Source: Candidatus Methanomethylophilaceae archaeon (lineage in GTDB: Archaea; Thermoplasmatota; Thermoplasmata; Methanomassiliicoccales; Methanomethylophilaceae). From it: a stretch of DNA of 5,510 nucleotides. Under the pieces are notes generated by a model. It was given only the letters and a program-made list of their open reading frames with translations, searched no databases and had not been told where the DNA came from. Each line of letters begins with the position of its first letter. Position 1 is the first letter of the stretch. Positions 1 to 5,510 of this stretch are shown here, one piece after another. The translations under genes and the position numbers were made by a program. The DNA is taken from NCBI GenBank assembly GCA_023230065.1, contig JALNYB010000087.1:1-5510 (forward strand), given 5' to 3'.

Positions 1-951
1 CAGTGTATAGATGATGATAGATTTCGTATAGAGATTACAGGAGTAAAGGGAAAGACGAGTTCATGTTATATCTTAGCGGCCATGCTCGACGCTGCAGGGA
101 AGAAAGTATTCCTTCACACGTCCAGGGGTCAAGGACCATTTATCAATGGCCATCACAGGATCGAGTGCAAAATGAGTATTGCACCCACATCATTGCTCAG
201 ACTTCCGAAGGGGGATTACGATGTTATAATCGCAGAATGTTCTCTTGGCGGTTCAGGAAAAGCAGATGTTGCGGCCATTACCAATTTGGTAGAGGATTAT
301 GGAATAGCGAAGAATACAAGAAAGGCATCCGACGCGAAGGCGAGTATACTCACAGACAAGGTCAATATTGTCCTAGATGTAGAGAAAGAGATGTGGTCAA
401 GATACGGGAACCACAGATTGATCGGATATGGCGGGCGCATAAAGATCTTGAAAAAACCGAGGTTCGGTGAGGTTCTCGAAGTATCAGTAGATTATGATGG
501 TATCTCTGAGATATCATTGAATGGTTCATATTTATCAATAGGATACATAGAGTCAATGGATCTGGCACTGGAAGTGTGCAAGTCCATGAACATATCTAAG
601 GAAGCAGTCCTGAAGGCATTGTCTGATTTCAAAGGCGTTCCTGGAAGAGGCGAGATAATACATGATAATGGATTGACCGTGATAAGGGAACGTAATCCTG
701 GAATCTCCCATATTTCCATTAGAAGGACACTGGACTGTCTGAATATTTTGGATCAGCTGAATGAGAGAACACTAATTATTCTGGATCCTGTCAGTAAAAA
801 GGTCTGCGATAAGATGGATATGGATCAGATAAGGTCTGTAGTGAAAAGTTTCGGTGTCGACATGATCGTTACCGCAGGTGATGGTGTAAGGCCGGATATT
901 CCAAACGGAAAGACCGAGATAATAGAATTCATCAAAGAAGGTTTTCAATGA
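1..951 (+). CDS. cfbE: Coenzyme F430 synthetase CfbE (Mur ligase-like), 5'-truncated
   Basis: Partial gene, open from base 1 in frame 1 to a TGA at 949-951, so 316 residues are visible. By family knowledge CfbE uses ATP to activate the side-chain carboxylate of 15,17(3)-seco-F430-17(3)-acid and close the six-membered carbocyclic ring, the last step to F430. Seen in the sequence: the Mur-ligase P-loop ITGVKGKTSS at fragment residues 12-21 (bases 34-63); IIAECSLGG around residues 76-84, whose Glu79 fits the Mg-binding acid of Mur ligases; an ITNLVEDYG stretch followed by DAKASIL (Lys113), the central-domain signature; GVPGRGEI near bases 634-657; and an RERNPGIS motif opening the C-terminal domain near 688-711. 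The N-terminal part, perhaps about 100 residues, lies left of the window. The ATG at 82 is internal and comes after the P-loop, so it is not the true start. The gene overlaps cfbD by four bases. Mur-like sequence alone could mean another ligase; the cfbD and cfbB neighbours make CfbE much the best reading. Confidence 0.9.
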   Translation, partial: QCIDDDRFRIEITGVKGKTSSCYILAAMLDAAGKKVFLHTSRGQGPFINGHHRIECKMSIAPTSLLRLPKGDYDVIIAECSLGGSGKADVAAITNLVEDYGIAKNTRKASDAKASILTDKVNIVLDVEKEMWSRYGNHRLIGYGGRIKILKKPRFGEVLEVSVDYDGISEISLNGSYLSIGYIESMDLALEVCKSMNISKEAVLKALSDFKGVPGRGEIIHDNGLTVIRERNPGISHISIRRTLDCLNILDQLNERTLIILDPVSKKVCDKMDMDQIRSVVKSFGVDMIVTAGDGVRPDIPNGKTEIIEFIKEGFQ

Positions 952-2018
952 ATACGATCCATCCCAGACCCAATCCGATCATAGCCGCGATGTACACGCT
1001 GAGGGATATGAACATTGATGTGATAGTCATCCATGGCCCTGCAGGATGCGGGTTCATGGCGGCCAGGATGTTGGAGGAAGCGGGTATTAGGGTTGTGACT
1101 TCAGGAATGAAGGAGAACGATCTAGTATTCGGCGGTTCAGAGTCTCTGATAAACACATTGAAAGCAGTAAAAGAGAAGTTCGATCCGAAAACGGTTGCCG
1201 TGGTAGGTACATGTTCGAGTATGATAATCGGAGAGTATATGGAAGCCATCATCTTTGAAGCGAACATAGGTTGCAATGTATTCCCTGTTAATTGCAATGG
1301 ATGTATGGGAGATAATACCAAAGGTGCGATAGCCGCGATTAACGCTGCGTCTACTGCAGGGATAATAACCAAAGCGGAAGCAGAAAGGCAGGTGAACTTG
1401 TTGACAGCCGCGACTCTGATGGAAAGGTCCGTCGGAATGGCATCGAAAGATTACTTGTCGCCTACATCAGGACCCACGAAATTCAAAGTAAGCAAAATGA
1501 TCGTCGAGGCTCTGAAAGAAGGAAAGAAGATAGCTGTTGTCATGCTTGCGAAGAAAGAGCTTGCATACAGATTTGCAGATATCTTCCTCGCAGTCAGCGA
1601 AGCACAGAAAGCATGTGGAGGGTCAGTGTTCTTCGTTGCTAATCTGGATGATTCTAAAGGTCTTCCGAGGATCAGAGGATATGCTGTCGACATACTCTCA
1701 GAATTAGCTATCAAAGGTGTGAAGATAGATAGTATCATAGGCGGTCTGGATGAATATGCGATCATCGGGGAAGAGGCTCAGAAGGCCGTGGAATCATATC
1801 AGCCTGACATGTCGATCCTGGTCGGGATACCGCACGCTTACCCTAAACCAGATAAAAAGGACATCATGATAACCGATCAGCCCAGACAGTTGACTAATTA
1901 TCTCAATGCAGGTTATGATAATGCTGTCGGTGAGATATCATCGCATTCCAGGGTGATGGGTACGCATAAGATAGTTCCGTTGGAAACAGGAGACACGATA
2001 AGAGAGCTGTTGTCATGA
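948..2018 (+). CDS. cfbD: Ni-sirohydrochlorin a,c-diamide reductive cyclase, NifD-like subunit CfbD
   Basis: Complete gene of 356 aa. By family knowledge CfbD is the nitrogenase-like catalytic component that, with the NifH-like ATPase CfbC, reduces Ni-sirohydrochlorin a,c-diamide and forms the lactam ring, giving 15,17(3)-seco-F430-17(3)-acid. The N-terminus IHPRPNPIIAAMYTLRD followed by IHGPAGCGF is the hallmark of the family. Cysteines that could bind the [4Fe-4S] cluster are Cys34 (GPAGCGF), Cys89 (VGTCSSMI), Cys109, Cys116 and Cys119 (VNCNGCMGDN); Cys223 is further away. I cannot say which of these are the ligands from sequence alone. The start ATG at 948 overlaps the cfbE stop as ATGA, and the HPRP motif follows it at once, so the start is secure. 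The Shine-Dalgarno match is only a weak GAAGG about 7 bases upstream, so translational coupling to cfbE is likely. The partner cfbC is not adjacent: cfbB follows directly, also with an ATGA overlap. The protein looks intact and soluble, with no membrane segment. Confidence 0.93.
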   Translation: MNTIHPRPNPIIAAMYTLRDMNIDVIVIHGPAGCGFMAARMLEEAGIRVVTSGMKENDLVFGGSESLINTLKAVKEKFDPKTVAVVGTCSSMIIGEYMEAIIFEANIGCNVFPVNCNGCMGDNTKGAIAAINAASTAGIITKAEAERQVNLLTAATLMERSVGMASKDYLSPTSGPTKFKVSKMIVEALKEGKKIAVVMLAKKELAYRFADIFLAVSEAQKACGGSVFFVANLDDSKGLPRIRGYAVDILSELAIKGVKIDSIIGGLDEYAIIGEEAQKAVESYQPDMSILVGIPHAYPKPDKKDIMITDQPRQLTNYLNAGYDNAVGEISSHSRVMGTHKIVPLETGDTIRELLS

Positions 2019-3352
2019 AAGGGCTGATAATATCGGGGACAGGAAGCGGGGTAGGCAAGACATCTGTTACTACAGGTCTGATGTCGAGATTATCGAAGAC
2101 CATGAAGGTCCAACCATTCAAAGTAGGGCCGGATTTCATCGATCCGATGTATCATTCCGTAGCTACAGGGAATCATTCCAGGAATCTGGATACTTTCATG
2201 ATGGGTAAGGACGTCATCAGAAATCTGGTTGCATATTCTTCCAAGGATGCTGATATAGCGATAGTGGAAGGCGTTCGCGGTCTTTATGAAGGGTCTACAG
2301 GAACAGGCGACGAAGGTTCAACAGCAGACATAGCAAAGATATTGGGATTCCCGGTTGTCTTAGTGGTTGATGCCCGTTCTCTCACCAGAAGTGCAGTTGC
2401 AATGGTGAATGGTTTCCGTGATTTCGATAAGGAGATCAAGATCGCAGGAGTGATCATGAACAATGTTTCCGGATCCCAGCACGAGAGGAAACTCAGAGAG
2501 GCGATGGAACATTATTCCGATATAGAGATCCTGGGCTGTGTAAGGAAAGATAAAGAAAATTCGTTGGAACAAAGGTATCTGGGCCTCAAGACACTCAAGA
2601 CCTTTGACAGCAAGGCGATAACTCCATTGGAAGGACTCACGGAATCAATAGATCTCGACCGGTTGATCAATGCTGCAGAGATGCACATTCCTGACGATTT
2701 TGATAGCAGGTCTCCGTATGGATATGCTGACGGAAATGGTTTGAAGGTCGCTGTTCCGGTAGATGAAGCTTATTGTTTCTATTATCATGATAATATTGAA
2801 AGCATGAGACAGACGGGAATGGACATCATAGAATTCTCGCCTGTGAATGGAGATTCTCTTCCAAATGCGGATATCTACTATCTGGGCGGAGGATATCCGG
2901 AACTGTTTGTCGACAGGATATCCGAGAACACGGATTTCCTTCAGGGCTTGAAAAATGTATCCGAAGAAGGAAGAACGGTCATCGGAGAATGCGGTGGCCT
3001 GATGACGATGTGTAACAATATCGTTGATAAGAGTGGCGTCAAGCATAAGATGTCAGGAGTGTTCGATGCAGAAGCGAAGATGTCAGGTGTACGTCATGGG
3101 CCATGTTATGTCATAGCAGATCCGTTACAGGCAAATCCTATTTTCAAGAATAGCGTGAAGGGACACGAATATCATTATTCGGATGTTATTCTGAACAAGG
3201 ATCATGAATTTGGATTTTCGATGAAAAGAGGTGTAGGGATCGATGGTTCCAATGACGGGCTCGTATTCAAAAAAAGTCTTGGAACATATATGCATCAACA
3301 CGCTCTCTCTTCTGAGAATTGGGTTGAACAGATAAAGATGAGTCTAAAATGA
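2015..3352 (+). CDS. cfbB: Ni-sirohydrochlorin a,c-diamide synthase CfbB (CbiA/CobB family)
   Basis: Complete gene of 445 aa, a normal length for the CbiA/CobB family. By family knowledge it uses glutamine and ATP to amidate the a and c acetate side chains of Ni-sirohydrochlorin, the step before CfbCD. Two domains are visible. The N-terminal dethiobiotin-synthetase-like ATPase has the P-loop GTGSGVGKT at residues 8-16, then VGPDFIDPMYH and IVEGVRGLYEG. The C-terminal class I glutamine amidotransferase-like domain has GGGYPELF, the nucleophile Cys326 in GECGGLM, GHEYHYSD with His384, and the YMHQH end motif with His427 and His429. The ATG at 2015 overlaps the cfbD stop as ATGA and the P-loop begins seven residues later, so the start is firm; no strong ribosome-binding site precedes it, which fits coupled translation. 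The sequence resembles cobyrinate a,c-diamide synthase (CbiA) too closely to separate the two by motif. The cfbE-cfbD context decides for CfbB, though activity on both substrates is possible. Confidence 0.9.
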   Translation: MKGLIISGTGSGVGKTSVTTGLMSRLSKTMKVQPFKVGPDFIDPMYHSVATGNHSRNLDTFMMGKDVIRNLVAYSSKDADIAIVEGVRGLYEGSTGTGDEGSTADIAKILGFPVVLVVDARSLTRSAVAMVNGFRDFDKEIKIAGVIMNNVSGSQHERKLREAMEHYSDIEILGCVRKDKENSLEQRYLGLKTLKTFDSKAITPLEGLTESIDLDRLINAAEMHIPDDFDSRSPYGYADGNGLKVAVPVDEAYCFYYHDNIESMRQTGMDIIEFSPVNGDSLPNADIYYLGGGYPELFVDRISENTDFLQGLKNVSEEGRTVIGECGGLMTMCNNIVDKSGVKHKMSGVFDAEAKMSGVRHGPCYVIADPLQANPIFKNSVKGHEYHYSDVILNKDHEFGFSMKRGVGIDGSNDGLVFKKSLGTYMHQHALSSENWVEQIKMSLK

Positions 3353-3390
3353 TTGCGAACCATTAGTGTTTTAGGATACGTTCCTTCTAA

Positions 3391-3433
3391 ACAAAGTATC
3401 TCGAAATCTATCTTTGTAATATTTGATTTTTTT
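3391..3433 (+). terminator. Possible U-tract terminator of the cfb operon (upstream site)
   Basis: ACAAAG (3391-3396) is complementary to CTTTGT (3412-3417) with a 15-base loop, and a run of seven T follows at 3427-3433 after nine bases. The stem is weak, but archaeal RNA polymerase can terminate on a T-rich stretch without a strong hairpin. The site lies about 75 bases past the cfbB stop. Confidence is low for the stem and moderate for the T run. Confidence 0.35.
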
Positions 3434-3473
3434 CAGAACTAATGTCATATGTCTGCAAATCGCAGTTAGTATG

Positions 3474-3491
3474 CAGTCTATCGACAGACTG
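3474..3491 (+). repeat. Inverted repeat competing with the terminator hairpin
   Basis: CAGTCT (3474-3479) and AGACTG (3486-3491) are perfect reverse complements with a six-base loop. The right arm uses bases 3486-3491, and bases 3486-3489 of it also belong to the left arm of the downstream terminator stem. The two stems cannot form together. The arrangement resembles an attenuator, but it may simply be chance in a short T-rich stretch. Confidence 0.45.
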
Positions 3492-3517
3492 TTTTGTTTT
3501 CTGTCTGTTGTTTTTTT
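3482..3517 (+). terminator. Hairpin plus T7, intrinsic-type terminator
   Basis: CGACAGAC (3482-3489) pairs with GTCTGTTG (3503-3510): eight base pairs including one G-U, around a 13-base T-rich loop. The stem is followed with no gap by seven T (3511-3517). This is the layout of an intrinsic terminator, and T-tracts also terminate in archaea. It ends about 165 bases after the cfbB stop and just before the TATA-like sequence of cooS, so it would insulate cooS from cfb transcription. A second hairpin at 3474-3491 competes for the left arm. Confidence 0.5.
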
Positions 3518-3518
3518 C

Positions 3519-3556
3519 ACTTATATAGTTTATAAGTAGCCGATTTTAAATTTAAA
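3519..3556 (+). promoter_or_regulatory. Putative archaeal promoter of cooS (TATA region)
   Basis: Two TATA-like elements lie 97-134 bases before the cooS start. The first, 3519-3537, contains TTATATA and TTTATAAG and is itself a dyad: ACTTATA and TATAAGT are perfect reverse complements separated by five bases. The second, 3545-3556, is the 12-base palindrome TTTAAATTTAAA. An archaeal start site normally falls about 25 bases downstream of the TATA box, so transcription would begin near 3555-3580 and leave a leader of roughly 75-95 bases. Which element is the true TATA box cannot be decided from the sequence. Confidence 0.5.
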
Positions 3557-3574
3557 TCTATCTGGCACATTTAT

Positions 3575-3594
3575 TATTTCATTTTGATGAAATA
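3575..3594. repeat. 8-bp inverted repeat near the predicted cooS transcription start
   Basis: TATTTCAT (3575-3582) and ATGAAATA (3587-3594) are perfect reverse complements around the four bases TTTG. The repeat sits at or just downstream of the start site expected from the TATA region. It could be an operator for a dimeric regulator, where a bound protein would block transcription, or an RNA hairpin in the cooS leader. Neither role is proven, and dyads arise easily in AT-rich DNA. Confidence 0.4.
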
Positions 3595-3641
3595 CACAGT
3601 ATTTAATGTGATCAAGACCATACTTACGTCAGTAGGGCAAT

Positions 3642-3646
3642 GAGGT
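3642..3646 (+). promoter_or_regulatory. Ribosome-binding site of cooS
   Basis: GAGGT, complementary to the 3' end of archaeal 16S rRNA, lies six bases before the ATG at 3653. An in-frame TGA at 3641-3643 overlaps it, so the reading frame cannot begin further upstream and no other start codon lies between. Site and stop together fix the cooS start. Confidence 0.75.
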
Positions 3647-3652
3647 TGTAAA

Positions 3653-5510
3653 ATGGCTAATGATATACCAGAAATAATATCGGTGGAGTGCTTGAGAGTT
3701 CCAGCCAAGGATTTGAAACCTGAAGAGATAGATCAGAAAGTAGAGGAAAGAACACTTGATAAATCTAGTCAGGATGTTCTTAGAAAGACCATGAAAGAAG
3801 GAACAGACACGGTTTGGGACCGTTACGATAGGCAGCAACCGTCGTGTAAATTCTGTTCTGGAGGCATATCGTGCCAACGTTGTGCGATGGGACCTTGCAG
3901 GCTGATGGGAGGAGATAGGACGAGGGGCGTATGCGGAGCCGATGCCGATACAATGGTCGCACGTAACTTGTTGGATACCATAGCTACAGGGGCCGCAGCG
4001 CATTCCGATCACGGAAGGGAGGTCGTAGAAACTCTTCTCAGGGCATCCAGGGGCGAGGCTCCAGGTTACGGTGTGAAGGACGAGGTGAAACTCAGAAAAT
4101 TGGCAGCAGAATATGGTATCGATGTCAATCTGTCCGTTGAGAAGACCGGAGAAGCGGTTGCATTAGCAATGTTGGAGGAGTACGGATCCATCAAGGGAGA
4201 GCTGCAGATGATAAAGAGGGCACCCGAGGCAGATGTCGAGCTTTGGAAGGCTACTGGCATACTTCCTAGGAGCATTGACCGTGAGATAGTCGAGGCAATG
4301 CATAGGATCCATATGGGAGTGGGTGCCGATTATAGAGGTTTCATATCACAGGGTATGAGGGCCTCTATGGCAGATGGTTGGGGAGGTTCGATGGCAGGTA
4401 CCGAGATTTCGGATGTTCTCTTTGGCACACCGCACATCAACAAATCACAGGTCAATCTGGGTGTTCTTAAACACGATCAAGTCAACATTTCGGTTCATGG
4501 TCACAATCCTATACTTTCCGAGATGATAGTCAAAGTCTCTGAATTGCCAGAGATGATAGAGAGAGCCAAGAAGGTTGGTGCGCAGGGAATCAACTTGGTA
4601 GGTCTATGCTGTACGGGAAACGAACTCCTTATGCGTCATGGTATCCATCAAGCTGGAAACCACATGGATCAGGAACTGGTCATAACAACGGGAGCACTCG
4701 AAGCGATGATCGTGGATTATCAATGTATATTCCCGACGTTGTCTAACACAGCTGCTTGTTATCATACAAAATTATTCTCAACATCGCCCAAGGCAAGTAT
4801 TTCCGGCAGTTATTACATGGAGATCACTCCAGAGAACGCATACGAACGGTGCAGGGAGATGGTAATCACTGCGATAGATAATTATCCCAACAGGGTTCCT
4901 GAGCGCGTACTCATTCCCGATAAGCCTATGAATGCAATGGTCGGGTTCTCTGTTGAAGCTATGAAAGAAGCATTCGGAGGCAGTCTCAAGCCCCTTCTGG
5001 ATGTTATAATATCGGGTAAGATAAGAGGATGCGTTGCAATTGTAGGATGTAACAATCCGCATATAAAACACGATTACGGACACGTGACCTTGGCAAAGGA
5101 ACTCATAAAGAAGGATATCCTGTGTGTAGAGACCGGATGTTCTTCCATCGCATGTGCGAAGGCCGGTCTTATGCAACTCGAGTCGGCTGAACTAGCTGGA
5201 AACGGCCTCAAAGAGTTTTGCAAGGCTTCAGGTATTCCGCCAGTCCTCCATATGGGGTCTTGCGTGGATAATACTCGTGTACTGAATCTGTTGGCTGAAT
5301 TGGCTAGGCTTGCATCTGTCAGGATAGATCAGCTTCCTGTAGCCGGCGCAGCCCCAGAATGGTATTCTCCAAAAGCTGTCACAATAGGTAGTTATTTTGT
5401 CGGTAGCGGGGTGAGTGTTGTATTGGGCGTTATGCCGCATATAACAGGAAGTGCCAAGGTGGTCAAAGCATTGACCGAGGATCTAGAGGACTCTGTAAAG
5501 GCGAAGTTCT
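3653..5510 (+). CDS. cooS: Ni-Fe-S carbon monoxide dehydrogenase catalytic subunit CooS, 3'-truncated
   Basis: Open from ATG 3653 to the window edge: 619 codons, with probably 20-40 missing judging from Carboxydothermus CODH-II (636 aa). By family knowledge it interconverts CO and CO2 at a [Ni-4Fe-4S] C-cluster and passes electrons through B- and D-clusters, often to a CooF-type ferredoxin. Seen residues, with inferred CODH-II equivalents: B-cluster Cys74, 77, 82, 94 (C48, 51, 56, 70); the C-cluster HGH motif at 282-284 (contains H261), Cys320 in CCTGNE (C295), Cys358 (C333), Cys466 in VGCNNP (C446), Cys496 in TGCSS (C476), Cys537 in MGSCVDN (C526); catalytic Lys574 in PEWYSPKA (K563). All are present, so the enzyme should be active. 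The D-cluster cysteines are Cys65 and Cys68 in a CX2C pattern; the residue matching C47 is Ser73. About 64 residues precede Cys65. The length and motif layout fit the compact CooS type rather than the longer archaeal Cdh alpha subunit. No cooF or cooC is visible, since the window ends inside this gene. Confidence 0.95.
   Translation, partial: MANDIPEIISVECLRVPAKDLKPEEIDQKVEERTLDKSSQDVLRKTMKEGTDTVWDRYDRQQPSCKFCSGGISCQRCAMGPCRLMGGDRTRGVCGADADTMVARNLLDTIATGAAAHSDHGREVVETLLRASRGEAPGYGVKDEVKLRKLAAEYGIDVNLSVEKTGEAVALAMLEEYGSIKGELQMIKRAPEADVELWKATGILPRSIDREIVEAMHRIHMGVGADYRGFISQGMRASMADGWGGSMAGTEISDVLFGTPHINKSQVNLGVLKHDQVNISVHGHNPILSEMIVKVSELPEMIERAKKVGAQGINLVGLCCTGNELLMRHGIHQAGNHMDQELVITTGALEAMIVDYQCIFPTLSNTAACYHTKLFSTSPKASISGSYYMEITPENAYERCREMVITAIDNYPNRVPERVLIPDKPMNAMVGFSVEAMKEAFGGSLKPLLDVIISGKIRGCVAIVGCNNPHIKHDYGHVTLAKELIKKDILCVETGCSSIACAKAGLMQLESAELAGNGLKEFCKASGIPPVLHMGSCVDNTRVLNLLAELARLASVRIDQLPVAGAAPEWYSPKAVTIGSYFVGSGVSVVLGVMPHITGSAKVVKALTEDLEDSVKAKF

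Larger units (their letters stand above)
3353..3652. other. AT-rich intergenic region between cfbB and cooS
   Basis: No convincing gene is seen in these 300 bases. They are markedly more AT-rich than the flanking genes and carry two seven-base T runs (3427-3433 and 3511-3517), several short inverted repeats, TATA-like sequence at 3519-3556 and the cooS ribosome-binding site. The left half probably holds the 3' untranslated region and termination signals of the cfb operon, and the right half the promoter and leader of cooS. The division at about 3517-3519 is inferred from the order of the signals, not shown directly. Confidence 0.8.

Noticed and set aside
82..84. ATG as the start of the cfbE gene
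   Set aside because: The frame is open back to base 1 and includes the P-loop at bases 34-63. Starting at 82 would remove the ATP-binding site, so the gene is cut by the window edge instead.
63..470. 135-residue plus-strand open frame
   Set aside because: It lies wholly inside the cfbE reading frame, in another frame, and its composition (rich in Arg and Cys, no family motif) is that of an out-of-frame shadow. The overlapping frame carries the Mur-ligase motifs.
3442..3528. 28-codon open frame (ATG at 3442, TAG at 3526) with a hydrophobic tail
   Set aside because: There is no ribosome-binding site in front, it runs through the hairpins and T7 of the likely terminator, and its Phe/Leu-rich end simply reflects the T-rich DNA.
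3621..3634. TACT/AGTA hairpin just before the cooS ribosome-binding site
   Set aside because: The stem is only four base pairs and does not cover the GAGGT, so control of translation by it is not supported.
3353..3652. CRISPR array, tRNA, insertion sequence or attachment site
   Set aside because: I see no regularly spaced direct repeats, no cloverleaf with a T-arm motif and no terminal repeats flanking a transposase.
3629..4012. 127-residue minus-strand open frame, with similar ones at 932-1372, 2645-3046 and 4778-5176
   Set aside because: All are antisense to well-supported genes (cfbD, cfbB, cooS), carry no recognisable domain and have no promoter or ribosome-binding site that I can see.

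Overview
The window looks like part of a methanogen (or other MCR-bearing archaeal) genome. Three consecutive plus-strand genes encode enzymes of coenzyme F430 biosynthesis, the nickel tetrapyrrole of methyl-coenzyme M reductase. The order is cfbE (5' end cut off), cfbD, cfbB, and each junction is a 4-base ATGA overlap. After a 300-base AT-rich gap comes a fourth plus-strand gene for a Ni-Fe-S carbon monoxide dehydrogenase of the CooS type, which runs off the right edge. By eye the coding DNA is of moderate GC with many ATA and AGA/AGG codons, and the gap is clearly more AT-rich. I lean towards Methanomassiliicoccales or a Methanosarcina-like lineage, but no marker here settles the taxonomy.

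Layout: 1-951 cfbE fragment (316 residues visible, entering just before the P-loop); 948-2018 cfbD (356 aa); 2015-3352 cfbB (445 aa); 3353-3652 intergenic; 3653-5510 cooS (619 codons visible, probably 20-40 missing). The minus-strand open frames and the other plus-strand open frames overlapping these genes are treated as shadows.

How the genes work together: CfbB amidates Ni-sirohydrochlorin to the a,c-diamide. CfbD, with its NifH-like reductase CfbC, reduces and cyclises this to 15,17(3)-seco-F430-17(3)-acid. CfbE closes the last carbocyclic ring with ATP to give F430. CfbA (nickel chelatase) and CfbC are not in the window; they must lie upstream or elsewhere. CooS is a separate nickel enzyme that oxidises CO. 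Its own promoter elements in the gap suggest that it is transcribed independently.

The points most worth a second look are in cooS and its upstream region. CooS keeps all expected C-cluster and B-cluster residues, but its D-cluster motif is Cys-X2-Cys rather than Cys-X7-Cys. The gap holds an 8-bp hairpin directly followed by seven T, a competing hairpin that shares bases with it, and three short dyads around the predicted cooS promoter. No wholly novel system is visible.
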